Assembly (NCBI RefSeq): GCF_013374115.1
Contig: NZ_AP022673.1
Span: 393,501-457,500 of the forward strand
Direction of reading: 5' to 3'
Source of the DNA: Sphingomonas sp. HMP9
GTDB taxonomy: Bacteria; Pseudomonadota; Alphaproteobacteria; Sphingomonadales; Sphingomonadaceae
Length of the DNA stretch: 64,000 nucleotides
Part shown: one piece after another, positions 7,707 to 16,213 of the stretch
How the letters are laid out: every line of letters starts with the position of its first letter
Numbering within the stretch: the stretch's first letter is position 1
The notes under the pieces: generated by a model
Database searches by the model: none
Seen by the model: the letters and a program-made list of their open reading frames with translations, nothing else
Told to the model about the DNA's origin: nothing
Program-made: the position numbers and the translations under genes

Positions 7707-9905
7707 GTGAAAGCTTCGAACAGCCGGCATCATTGGCTCGCTCTGGCGTTGGTAGCGTCGACAACGGGATTTGCGGCGACTGGTTCCGCCCAATTGGCGA
7801 AGCCGGGCACTGCCCCGGCCAAGGGTCCCGACGCGCCCAAGCCAAGCGACCGGCCGCAATCCAGCGATCCGCGCAACGATGCGCCGATCGTACCCGATTC
7901 CGAGTTCGACAGCGCGTTGCCGCCGTTGAGCGGCAACCTGAACGCGCCTTTGGAAGCGATGGCGCCGCTGCCGGCTTCGTCGACCCAGGCACCTGCCACG
8001 CCGGCTACCGCTACGACTTCGGCAACGACGGTCACTGGCGACGTCCTGCCGCCGACCGGCCCCGCCGATCCGCAACTCGCGCAACCGCTGACCCCGCTGT
8101 CGAGCTTCGACACGACTCCGCTCCAAACTGCGGCGGACATCAAGGACAAGGACGCGCCCGAGATCCGGTACGAGACCGCGACCAAGGGGCTCGACAAGGC
8201 GGGACCCGGGCTAGAGGGCGAATACAAGGCGCTGTCCGCGCTCGCCGAGGGCAAGGGCAAGGCGGCGAACGCCACGCAGGTCGCGGCGCGCGGCCGCGAG
8301 GACGAGGCGCTCGCGGTACGCTTGCTGAAGTCGCTCGGCTATTATGACGCCACCGCGATCTCGACGATTGAGACGATCCCCGACGCCGACAAGACCAAGC
8401 CCGCGCAGCTCAAGGCGACCGTCAGCGCGCAGCCCGGGCGGCTTTATTCGCTGTCGTCGATTACCGTGCAGGCGAACGCGACGACGCCCCCCGATCTGGT
8501 CCGCCAGCAATTGCCGCTGAAAGTCGGCGATCCGATCGAGGCCGCCCGGATCCAGGGCGCGGAAGCGAATGTCAGCCTGACGCTGCCGCAACAGGGCTAT
8601 CCGTTCGTCAAGGTCGGCGAGCGCGACATCCTGCTCGACGATCAGACCCCGACCGGCGCGTATACGCTGCCCGTCGATATCGGCCCGCGCGCCTCGTTCG
8701 GCCAGCTTCGCACCGAGGGCGATCCGGTCTTTAATCTCAAGCATCTCGGCCTGTTCCCGCGGTTTAAGACGGGCGAACTCTACGACAATCGGATGACCGA
8801 CGATCTGCGCGATGCGCTGGTCGCGACGTCGCAATTCTCGACCGTATCGGTCGAGCCGGTCCGCACCGGCACGGTCAACCCCGACGGCACCGAGCAGGTC
8901 GACCTGCTGGTGCGCCAGAGCGCGGGCAAGCCCCGCTCGCTCGGTGGCAATGTCGGCTTCTCGACCGGCCAGGGCTTCCGTGCCGAGGGGACGTGGCAGC
9001 ACCGCAACCTGTTCCCCTATGAGGGCGCGCTGATCGGGTCGGTGATCGCAGGCACGCAGGAACAGGGGCTGGCGGGCACGTTCCGCCGCGCGAACGCGGG
9101 CCGCCGCGACCGGACGTTCAGCCTGACCGCGGGCGCGAACCATTCGAATTACGACGCCTATGACGCGTTCACGACCAGCGTCGGCGTTCGCTGGAGCTAC
9201 GACTCGACGCCAATCTGGCAGAAGCCGCTGACCTATTATTATGGCGGCGAACTCGTGGGCACGAACGAGAGCGTCTATGACTTCGCGCAGGGCAAGGACG
9301 TTCGCCGGACCTACGGCATCGTCGCGCTGCCGGGCCAGGTGAAGTTCGATCGGTCGGACAGCCTGCTCAATCCGACCAAGGGCTATCGCCTGACGCTAAA
9401 CCTCAGCCCCGAAACATCGGTGCAGGGGTCGGTCAAGCCGTACATCCGGACGATGATCGAGGGGACGTTCTACTACCCCGTCTCCAGCAGCATCGTCATC
9501 GCCGGGCGTGCCAAGGCAGGCTCGATCCAGGGCGTCGACCGCGACGACCTGGCACCGTCGCGGCGTTATTACGGCGGCGGCGGCGGATCCGTGCGCGGCT
9601 ATGGCTATCAGCGGCTTGGGCCGTTCGATCCTAACGGCAACCCGATCGGCGGGCGTTCGCTCAACGAATTTGCGCTCGAAGCCCGCTACCGGTTCGGCGA
9701 TTTCGGCATCGTGCCGTTCATCGATGCCGGCAACAGCTACGAGAGCAGCACGCCGAACCTGTCGTCTCTGCGCTATGGTGCGGGTATCGGCGGGCGCTTC
9801 TATACCAGCTTCGGCCCGATGCGTTTCGATATCGCGACGCCGCTGAACCCACGCGAGGGCGACGGCAAGATCGCGCTCTACATCTCGATCGGGCAGGCAT
9901 TCTAA
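7707..9905 (+). CDS. tamA: Autotransporter assembly factor TamA (Omp85 family)
   Basis: An outer-membrane Omp85 protein which, with TamB, forms the translocation and assembly module linking inner and outer membranes. GTG at 7707 follows AAAGGGG at 5 nt and yields a signal peptide (MKASNSRHHWLALALVAST). The frame is open further upstream and could be drawn from 7605, but lacks such signals there. After a Pro/Ala/Thr-rich stretch (about residues 35-110), POTRA-like domains follow (for example AGKPRSLGGNVGFSTGQGFR at the last POTRA/barrel junction), then the 16-strand barrel with GGGGSVRGYGYQRLGPFD, the substrate-binding loop signature of the family, and a terminal ALYISIGQAF ending in Phe. Mature length of about 700 is slightly long owing to the low-complexity insert. 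Its stop overlaps tamB by one base. Confidence 0.92.
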   Translation: MKASNSRHHWLALALVASTTGFAATGSAQLAKPGTAPAKGPDAPKPSDRPQSSDPRNDAPIVPDSEFDSALPPLSGNLNAPLEAMAPLPASSTQAPATPATATTSATTVTGDVLPPTGPADPQLAQPLTPLSSFDTTPLQTAADIKDKDAPEIRYETATKGLDKAGPGLEGEYKALSALAEGKGKAANATQVAARGREDEALAVRLLKSLGYYDATAISTIETIPDADKTKPAQLKATVSAQPGRLYSLSSITVQANATTPPDLVRQQLPLKVGDPIEAARIQGAEANVSLTLPQQGYPFVKVGERDILLDDQTPTGAYTLPVDIGPRASFGQLRTEGDPVFNLKHLGLFPRFKTGELYDNRMTDDLRDALVATSQFSTVSVEPVRTGTVNPDGTEQVDLLVRQSAGKPRSLGGNVGFSTGQGFRAEGTWQHRNLFPYEGALIGSVIAGTQEQGLAGTFRRANAGRRDRTFSLTAGANHSNYDAYDAFTTSVGVRWSYDSTPIWQKPLTYYYGGELVGTNESVYDFAQGKDVRRTYGIVALPGQVKFDRSDSLLNPTKGYRLTLNLSPETSVQGSVKPYIRTMIEGTFYYPVSSSIVIAGRAKAGSIQGVDRDDLAPSRRYYGGGGGSVRGYGYQRLGPFDPNGNPIGGRSLNEFALEARYRFGDFGIVPFIDAGNSYESSTPNLSSLRYGAGIGGRFYTSFGPMRFDIATPLNPREGDGKIALYISIGQAF

Positions 9906-12900
9906 TGGCCGAAAACGGCACCCCTGCGGTCGAGCAGACCGTCATCGTCGCGCGTCGCCCCTTGTGGCAGCGTTTCCTGAAATGGCTGGCGATCCTTGTC
10001 CTCGGCTTGGTCGCGCTCGTCCTGATCGTCCTGTTCGGCATCAACACCGATCCCGGCCGGCGGCTTGTCGCGGACCAGATCGGCGGCTACACAACCGCCT
10101 CGGGGCTGAACATCAAGGTCGGCCGCATCGACGGCTCGATCTACGGCGCAATGACCTTGAGTGACGTCCGCGTCTCGGACCCCAAGGGCGTGTTCCTGAC
10201 CAGCCCGAAGCTCGCCGTCGACTGGCGCCCATTCGCATTCGCCAAGAACCATGTCGACGTGCGCTCGCTGACGACTCCGCTCGTCACGCTGCAGCGCCGT
10301 CCGGTACTCAACGCAACGCCGACCGATCCCAACGCGCCGTTGCTCCCCGATCTCGACATTGACATCAACCGTCTGGTGATCGACCGCTTCCTGATCGCCA
10401 AGCCGGTGACCGGCCAGACGCATATCGTGAAGATCGACGGCACCGTGCATGTCGCGGACAAGCGCGCGCAGCTCACCACCAACGCGGCTGCGCTCACTGG
10501 CCCCGGCATCGCCGGCGGCGATCGCCTCATGCTCAAGCTCGATGCGGTCCCGGCGCAGAACAAGTTCGACGTGAACGTGAGGCTGACCGCGCCGGTCGGC
10601 GGGGTGGTCGCGACGATGGGATCGTTAAAGGCGCCGCTGACCGCGACCGTCGATGGCCGCGGCAGCTGGGCCGTGTGGCAGGGCCGCGCAGTCGCAACGC
10701 TCGGCGGCGGGCAGCTCGCGAACCTCGCACTCACCGCGAAGAACGGCCATATCGAAGTGCGCGGCTCGACGCGTCCCGGCCTGTATCTCGAAGGGCCCGT
10801 CGAACGCCTGACCGCGCCACAGCTCGACGTCGCGATCGACACGACGCTCAACGACCGCAAGGCCGACACGCGGGTGACGCTGAAGTCGGACGCGCTCGCC
10901 GTCGACGCGGGTGGTCTGATCGATCTCGCCAATAGCCGGTTCGGCAATTTCGCGGTGAACGCAAAGCTGCTGACGCCGGGCGCGATCCTTCCCAACCTCC
11001 GCGGTCGTGACGTCACGGCGCGCGTCGTCCTCGACGGTGCGTTCGCGATGCCCACGGTCGACTACAAGGTGCGCGCCGCGACGATCGCGTTCGGCGACAT
11101 GGGCGTCGAGAACCTCTATGCTGAGGGTCTCGCCCGCATCAACGCGGACCGCATCCTGGTCCCCGTCAAGGCGCGCGCGCGCCGCGTGACCGGGCTCAAC
11201 GCCGCGGTCGGCGGTCTCGCCACCAACGTCGCGATCGACGGCGACTTCGCGATCTCTGGCGTCAACATCCTGTCCGACAACCTTAAGATCCGCTCGGACA
11301 AGATCGACGCGACCGCGGTCGTCGTCGCGAACATGGCGACCGGCCGCTACACCGGCGCACTGAAGGGGCGGGTCAACAACTACCGCGTCGACGGCATCGG
11401 CATCGTCAACCTGACGACCGACGCCAAGCTGGTGCCGGGGCCCAATGGCGGCTTCGGGATCACCGGCCGCGTCGTCGCGCAGACCTCGCAGATCTTCAAC
11501 GAAGGCGCTCGCAGCTTCCTCGGCGGCAACGCGATCGTCCGCTCGGATATCGGCTACAGTCCTGAAGGCATCGTCACCTTCCGCAACCTGCGGATGAACG
11601 CGCCCCAATTCCGAGTCACGCGCGGCGAAGGCCGGTTCGATCCGGCGACCGGAGCGGTGCTGGTCAATGCCGATGCCTATTCGACCGTCTACGGCCCGCT
11701 GTCCGCACGCGTGACCGGCAGCGCGACCGCCCCTGTCGTCGTGCTGCGCGCCCCGCGGCCGGGCGTCGGCGTCGGGCTCGTCAACCTCAACGCGCGCATT
11801 GTCGGCCGTGGCGGCGCCTATGCCGTCACCGCGAGCGGCGGCACCAATTACGGCCCGTTTACCGCCGACGTGCTCGTCACGCCGGGCACGCAGCTCGCGG
11901 TCGACATGCGCCGCGTGGTGTTCGCCGGGATCGTCGGCAGCGGGCGTATCGTTCAGACCGCCACAGGTCCGTTCGCCGGCGCGCTCCAGTTCGCGGGCCA
12001 GGGTCTGTCGGGCAACGTTCGTCTCGCCAACCAGCGCGGCTATCAGCGCGCCGACGTCGCCGCGCGCGCCAATGGCGCCCGGATCCCCGGGATGGTCTAT
12101 TTCACGATTGGCCGCGCGATCATTAACGCGACCGCGGTCCTGACTCCGACGCCTCAGATCGTCGCCGACGCGCAGATCGCGGACATGCGCTATGGCGCGA
12201 TCGTCCTGTCCGCAGGCCGCGCGAAGGTGAACTATGTCGGCGGCAACGGCACCGCGCAGGCGCTGCTGACCGGCTCGAACGGCGTCCCCTTCCGCCTCGC
12301 GGTCAACGCCAAGCTCAGCCCGAACAACTACCTCGTCGCGGCGCAGGGCCAGGCCAACGGCATCGACTTCCGCACCGTCAACCCGGCGCACATCCAGGCA
12401 GTGAAGGGCGAATATCGCCTGTCGCCGACCCGGATCGACTTCGGTGGCGCAGGCGGCGGCTCGGCACGTCTCGCGGGCACCTATGGCCGCGGCACGACCG
12501 CACAGGTCCGGCTCGATCGCCTCGATCTGTCGACTCTGTCCGCGCTCGTTCCCAATCTGGGGATCGGCGGCAAGGCCACCGGCAGCCTCGATTTCACGCA
12601 GGTCAATTCGACCGCGCTGCCCAACGCCGATGCGCGCATGACCGTCACCAACTTCACCCGCTCGGGTCTCGCCGCGGTCTCCGATCCCGTCGACATCGTG
12701 TTCGCCGGGACGCTCGGCGGCGAAGGCGGCACCGGCCGTGCGCTGGTGCGTCGCGGCACCTCGGTGATCGGCCGAATGGTCGCGAACCTGCGCCCGCTCC
12801 CCGCGGGCACCGGCTCGTGGAGCACGCGCCTGATGGCCGCGCCGCTGTCGGGCGGGATCCGCTATAACGGCCCGTCCGCGGTGCTGTTCAGCTTTGCCGC

Positions 12901-14137
12901 GATCCCGAACCAGCAATTGTCGGGGCCGATCGCAGTCGCCGCCGACTTCTCCGGCCGCCTCCAGGCACCGCAACTGAACGGCGTCGTCCGTGCCGACAAC
13001 CTGACCTACGACAACGAGACCTATGGGACCCGCCTGTCGCAGATGCGGATCGCCGGCCGCTTCTCGAACACCGACCTGCAACTGACGCAGCTCAGCGCGA
13101 AGGCCGGCGACGGCACCGTGCAGGCGCAGGGCTCGATCGGGTTCGCGGCCGACAGCGGCTTTCCGATCGATCTGCGCGCGACGCTGAACAACGCGCAGCT
13201 CGCCAAGAGCGATGCGATCAGCGCCACCACGACGGGCACGATCCACCTGACCAACGGGCGTGACGGCGGGCTCATCCAAGGCGATCTCCAGATCCCCGAG
13301 GCGCGCTACCAGATCATCCGCCAGGGTCAGGCCGAAGTGCCCGAACTGACCGGCGTCCGCCGCAAGAGCGACATCCGCACCCCGGTCTCGACTGACCGGT
13401 CGCAGGTGCCCGCAGTCGGCAAGTTCAAGCTCGACCTGCGCGTGCGTGCGCCGAACCAGCTGTTCGTGTCGGGCATGGGGCTCGAATCCGAATGGGAAAT
13501 GGACATGCGGATCGGCGGCACGTCCGCCGCGCCGGTCATCACCGGCGGAATGGATATCGTCCGCGGTACCTATTCCTTCTCGGGCAAGCGGTTCGAGGTC
13601 ACGAAGGGGCAGATCCGATTCCGCGGCGGTGCGCTGACCGACCCGGACATCAACATCCAGGCAAGCACTACGACCAGCGACATCACCGTGACGATCAACG
13701 TCACGGGCACCGGTCAGCGTCCGCAGATCGCGTTCACCTCGACGCCAACGCTGCCGCAGGACGAGGTGCTCAGCCGCCTGTTGTTCGGGTCGAGCCCGGC
13801 AAACCTGTCGGCGACCGAGGCGATCCAGCTGGCGTCTGCGCTGAACTCGCTGCGCGGGTCTGGTGGCGGGGGTCTTAACCCGCTCGGCAAGCTGCGTTCG
13901 GCGACTGGGTTCGATCGCCTCCGCGTCCTTGGCGCCGATGAGGCGACCGGCCGCGGCACCAGCCTCGCGGCGGGCAAGTACATCACGAAGAACATCTATG
14001 TAGAGATCGTGACCGACGCGAAGGGCTATACGTCGACTCAGCTCGAGATCGCGTTGACCAAGGCGCTCAGCCTCTTGTCGGCGGCGGGATCGAGCGGCGG
14101 GCAGAGCGCCAGCGTCAAATATACCAAGGACTATTGA
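9905..14137 (+). CDS. tamB: Translocation and assembly module protein TamB
   Basis: A 1410-residue AsmA-like bridge protein that spans the periplasm and moves lipids or assists outer-membrane protein insertion with TamA. There is one N-terminal inner-membrane anchor (FLKWLAILVLGLVALVLIVL, about residues 21-41), a very long repetitive beta region rich in alternating hydrophobics, and the C-terminal DUF490 domain (GGMDIVRGTYSFSGKRFEV ... GGALTDPDINIQ ... LPQDEVLSRLLFG). It ends SVKYTKDY, typical for the family. The ATG overlaps the last base of the tamA stop. Length is within the 1200-1450 range seen in Alphaproteobacteria. Confidence 0.93.
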   Translation: MAENGTPAVEQTVIVARRPLWQRFLKWLAILVLGLVALVLIVLFGINTDPGRRLVADQIGGYTTASGLNIKVGRIDGSIYGAMTLSDVRVSDPKGVFLTSPKLAVDWRPFAFAKNHVDVRSLTTPLVTLQRRPVLNATPTDPNAPLLPDLDIDINRLVIDRFLIAKPVTGQTHIVKIDGTVHVADKRAQLTTNAAALTGPGIAGGDRLMLKLDAVPAQNKFDVNVRLTAPVGGVVATMGSLKAPLTATVDGRGSWAVWQGRAVATLGGGQLANLALTAKNGHIEVRGSTRPGLYLEGPVERLTAPQLDVAIDTTLNDRKADTRVTLKSDALAVDAGGLIDLANSRFGNFAVNAKLLTPGAILPNLRGRDVTARVVLDGAFAMPTVDYKVRAATIAFGDMGVENLYAEGLARINADRILVPVKARARRVTGLNAAVGGLATNVAIDGDFAISGVNILSDNLKIRSDKIDATAVVVANMATGRYTGALKGRVNNYRVDGIGIVNLTTDAKLVPGPNGGFGITGRVVAQTSQIFNEGARSFLGGNAIVRSDIGYSPEGIVTFRNLRMNAPQFRVTRGEGRFDPATGAVLVNADAYSTVYGPLSARVTGSATAPVVVLRAPRPGVGVGLVNLNARIVGRGGAYAVTASGGTNYGPFTADVLVTPGTQLAVDMRRVVFAGIVGSGRIVQTATGPFAGALQFAGQGLSGNVRLANQRGYQRADVAARANGARIPGMVYFTIGRAIINATAVLTPTPQIVADAQIADMRYGAIVLSAGRAKVNYVGGNGTAQALLTGSNGVPFRLAVNAKLSPNNYLVAAQGQANGIDFRTVNPAHIQAVKGEYRLSPTRIDFGGAGGGSARLAGTYGRGTTAQVRLDRLDLSTLSALVPNLGIGGKATGSLDFTQVNSTALPNADARMTVTNFTRSGLAAVSDPVDIVFAGTLGGEGGTGRALVRRGTSVIGRMVANLRPLPAGTGSWSTRLMAAPLSGGIRYNGPSAVLFSFAAIPNQQLSGPIAVAADFSGRLQAPQLNGVVRADNLTYDNETYGTRLSQMRIAGRFSNTDLQLTQLSAKAGDGTVQAQGSIGFAADSGFPIDLRATLNNAQLAKSDAISATTTGTIHLTNGRDGGLIQGDLQIPEARYQIIRQGQAEVPELTGVRRKSDIRTPVSTDRSQVPAVGKFKLDLRVRAPNQLFVSGMGLESEWEMDMRIGGTSAAPVITGGMDIVRGTYSFSGKRFEVTKGQIRFRGGALTDPDINIQASTTTSDITVTINVTGTGQRPQIAFTSTPTLPQDEVLSRLLFGSSPANLSATEAIQLASALNSLRGSGGGGLNPLGKLRSATGFDRLRVLGADEATGRGTSLAAGKYITKNIYVEIVTDAKGYTSTQLEIALTKALSLLSAAGSSGGQSASVKYTKDY

Positions 14138-14206
14138 GTAAAGAACACAACAGGATAGGTTCGGTTATGAAACCTAGGGCGTAACGCCGGGGCGAGAGGA
14201 TGCAGC

Positions 14207-15694
14207 ATGACCGAGCATGTCGACGTGATCGTTGTGGGCGCCGGGATTTCCGGGATCGGGACCGGCTATCACCTCCAGACCCGCTGCCCCGGCCGCAGCT
14301 ACATGATCCTCGAGGGGCGCGCGGCGATGGGCGGGACGTGGGACCTGTTCCGCTACCCTGGCATCCGCTCCGACTCGGACATGCACACGCTGGGGTTCGC
14401 CTTCCACCCCTGGACCGCGGCCAAGTCGATCGCCGACGGTCCTTCGATCCGCGCCTATGTCGAGGAAACGGCGAGGGAATACGGGATCAACCGCAAGATC
14501 CGCTACGGCCATCACGTCAAGTCGGCGGCATGGTCCACCGAGGATGCGCGGTGGACGGTTGAGGCGACGGGACCCGATGGCGCGCCGGTGACGCTCACTT
14601 GCAACTTCCTGTCGATGTGCGCGGGCTATTACAATTACGCCAAAGCCTATTCGCCCGAGTTCGCGGGGGCGGCGAGCTTCGCCGGGCAGATCGTCCACCC
14701 GCAATTCTGGCCCGAGGATCTCGATTACAGCGGCAAGCGAGTCGTCGTGATCGGCAGCGGCGCAACCGCGGTGACCTTGGTGCCGACGATGGCGCAGACT
14801 GCCGAGCACGTGACCATGCTCCAGCGTTCGCCCACCTATATCGTCGCGCGTCCCGGCGAGGATGGTGTCGCGAACTGGCTACGCGGGAAGCTTCCGGCCA
14901 AGGCGGCCTACGGCATCACGCGGTGGAAGAACGTGCTGATGGGGATGTTTTTCTTCCGCCTTGCGCGGAAAAGCCCCGCCAAGGTGAAGGAGCGGATGAT
15001 CGGCATGGTCCGCGATCATCTCGGCCCAGACTACGACGTCGCGACGCATTTCACGCCGCGCTACAATCCGTGGGACCAGCGCGTCTGCCTCGTGCCCGAC
15101 GGCGACCTGTTCACTGCGATCAACGCCGGCAAGGCCTCGATCGTCACCGATACGATCGCGCGGATCACGCCCGAGGGCATCCACCTCGAGTCAGGCAACG
15201 ACCTGCCCGCCGACGTCATCGTCACCGCCACCGGGCTCGAACTGCAGTTGATGAGCGGCGTCGCGTTCAGCCTCGACGGGCAACCGATCGAACTCGCCGG
15301 CCGGCTCCAGTATAAGGGGATGATGTTCGATGGGATCCCGAACCTGTCCTCGACCTTCGGCTATACCAACGCGTCGTGGACGCTGAAGGCGGACCTGACC
15401 GCGGTCTATGTCTGCCGCCTGCTCAATACGATGACGAAGCGTGGGCTTCGCCAGGCGACGCCGCACAACGACGATCCGACGATGAAGAGCGAGGCGTTCC
15501 TCGATTTCTCGTCGGGCTATGTCCAGCGCGCCGCCGCCGCGCTGCCCACGCAGGGCGAACGCAAGCCGTGGAAGCTCAACCAGAATTACGCGCTCGACCT
15601 GATGGCGTTGAAGTTCGGCTCGGTCGACGACGCGATGCACTTTTCGAACCATGCGCCGATTCGTGCCAGACCGGCGCCAATGACAGTCGCGTGA
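14207..15694 (+). CDS. Flavin-containing monooxygenase, Baeyer-Villiger type
   Basis: A 495-residue FAD- and NADPH-dependent monooxygenase inserting oxygen next to ketones or oxidising soft nucleophiles. Visible are the FAD Rossmann motif VIVVGAGISGIGTGYHL (residues 5-21), the conserved FRYPGIRSDSDMHTLGFAF, the Baeyer-Villiger fingerprint FxGxxxHxxxWP (FAGQIVHPQFWPEDL, about 160), the NADPH Rossmann motif VVVIGSGATAVTLVPTMA and VTATGLELQL. The family is clear; substrate is unknown. A separate promoter is likely in the 69-bp gap after tamB. Confidence 0.9.
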   Translation: MTEHVDVIVVGAGISGIGTGYHLQTRCPGRSYMILEGRAAMGGTWDLFRYPGIRSDSDMHTLGFAFHPWTAAKSIADGPSIRAYVEETAREYGINRKIRYGHHVKSAAWSTEDARWTVEATGPDGAPVTLTCNFLSMCAGYYNYAKAYSPEFAGAASFAGQIVHPQFWPEDLDYSGKRVVVIGSGATAVTLVPTMAQTAEHVTMLQRSPTYIVARPGEDGVANWLRGKLPAKAAYGITRWKNVLMGMFFFRLARKSPAKVKERMIGMVRDHLGPDYDVATHFTPRYNPWDQRVCLVPDGDLFTAINAGKASIVTDTIARITPEGIHLESGNDLPADVIVTATGLELQLMSGVAFSLDGQPIELAGRLQYKGMMFDGIPNLSSTFGYTNASWTLKADLTAVYVCRLLNTMTKRGLRQATPHNDDPTMKSEAFLDFSSGYVQRAAAALPTQGERKPWKLNQNYALDLMALKFGSVDDAMHFSNHAPIRARPAPMTVA

Positions 15695-16001
15695 GAGCGC
15701 TGCTGATACCGGCAGGGTAGGGCGCGAAGTGGGGCGACAGTTGAGCCAACCTCGTCGCGAAAGGACGGCCGAGCCAAGCGCTCGTATTATGCCGCTAGTG
15801 ATCCAGCCAAAGCTAAACAAGCCATGTTCGCAGACGGTTGGCGACGATTGCCGGCAGCGGTTGCCGATACGGAGACAGGTCGCCGTCGCGTTGGGGGGGC
15901 GCTCGTAACAGTCTATGCTCGCCCCAACGTTAAGTGTCGGCCCGAACACCGAGACACGCCCTTATTCGACGTGCCACCGGCATCCGGACCGACTTAGTCA
16001 T
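15695..16001. other. Intergenic region, no convincing gene
   Basis: About 300 bp between the monooxygenase and the small minus-strand ORF. It contains a hairpin-capable pair (CGTTGGGG at 15889 and CCCCAACG at 15922) but no T-tract. I see no supported coding frame. Confidence 0.4.
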
Positions 16002-16055
16002 TCACCAGGGGCGAATGCCTTCGCCGTAGACGAGCGAGATAATGAACTTCAGCAT
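16002..16055 (-). CDS. Possible 17-codon small ORF
   Basis: On the minus strand a 17-residue frame, MLKFIISLVYGEGIRPW, ends at TGA (16002-16004). Its ATG is preceded at 6 nt by AAGGGAG, one of the best ribosome-binding sites in the window. It lies divergently from the EAL gene with a CtrA-like site about 50 bp upstream. The N-terminal half is hydrophobic with one Lys and the C-terminal half is charged. No homology can be judged at this length; it could be a leader peptide, a small membrane-associated peptide or chance. Confidence 0.35.
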   Translation of the reverse strand: MLKFIISLVYGEGIRPW

Positions 16056-16072
16056 GTTTTGCTCCCTTATTG

Positions 16073-16096
16073 ACACCCATCGGGTGCCTTTTTTGT
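16073..16096 (+). terminator. Short hairpin plus T6
   Basis: CACCC-atc-GGGTG is followed by CC and TTTTTT, an intrinsic-terminator shape on the + strand. It lies directly before the CtrA-like site, so it may shield the EAL promoter from read-through. The stem is only five pairs. Confidence 0.35.
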
Positions 16097-16103
16097 ATAG
16101 ATG

Positions 16104-16118
16104 TTAACGCTGCGTTAA
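16104..16118 (+). promoter_or_regulatory. CtrA-type binding site TTAA-N7-TTAA
   Basis: TTAA cgctgcg TTAA is an exact match to the full-site consensus of the alphaproteobacterial cell-cycle regulator CtrA. TTAA is rare in this GC-rich sequence. A half-site-like TTAACCAT follows at 16139-16146 and another TTAA at 16194-16197. The site lies 96 bp before the preferred start of the EAL gene and about 50 bp from the divergent small ORF. Match seen; binding is inferred. Confidence 0.6.
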
Positions 16119-16138
16119 ACAATAAAATTTGTAAGATG

Positions 16139-16146
16139 TTAACCAT
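16139..16146 (+). promoter_or_regulatory. CtrA half-site-like TTAACCAT
   Basis: This 8-mer matches the half-site form of the CtrA motif and lies 20 bp downstream of the full site in the same AT-rich control region. Confidence 0.45.
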
Positions 16147-16213
16147 TTCTGGGATGGCGTCATGTGCTTGCGGCTTAAGGGTATATTTAGGCGTTAACGC
16201 TATTCGGGATCGC

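Noticed and set aside
10625..13279. Minus-strand open frame of 884 codons opposite tamB
   Set aside because: Arg/Asp/Ala-rich low-complexity translation, no ribosome site or domain; it mirrors tamB codon periodicity in high-GC DNA.
15889..15929. 8-bp inverted repeat with a 25-nt loop
   Set aside because: Loop too large and no T-tract, so not called a terminator.
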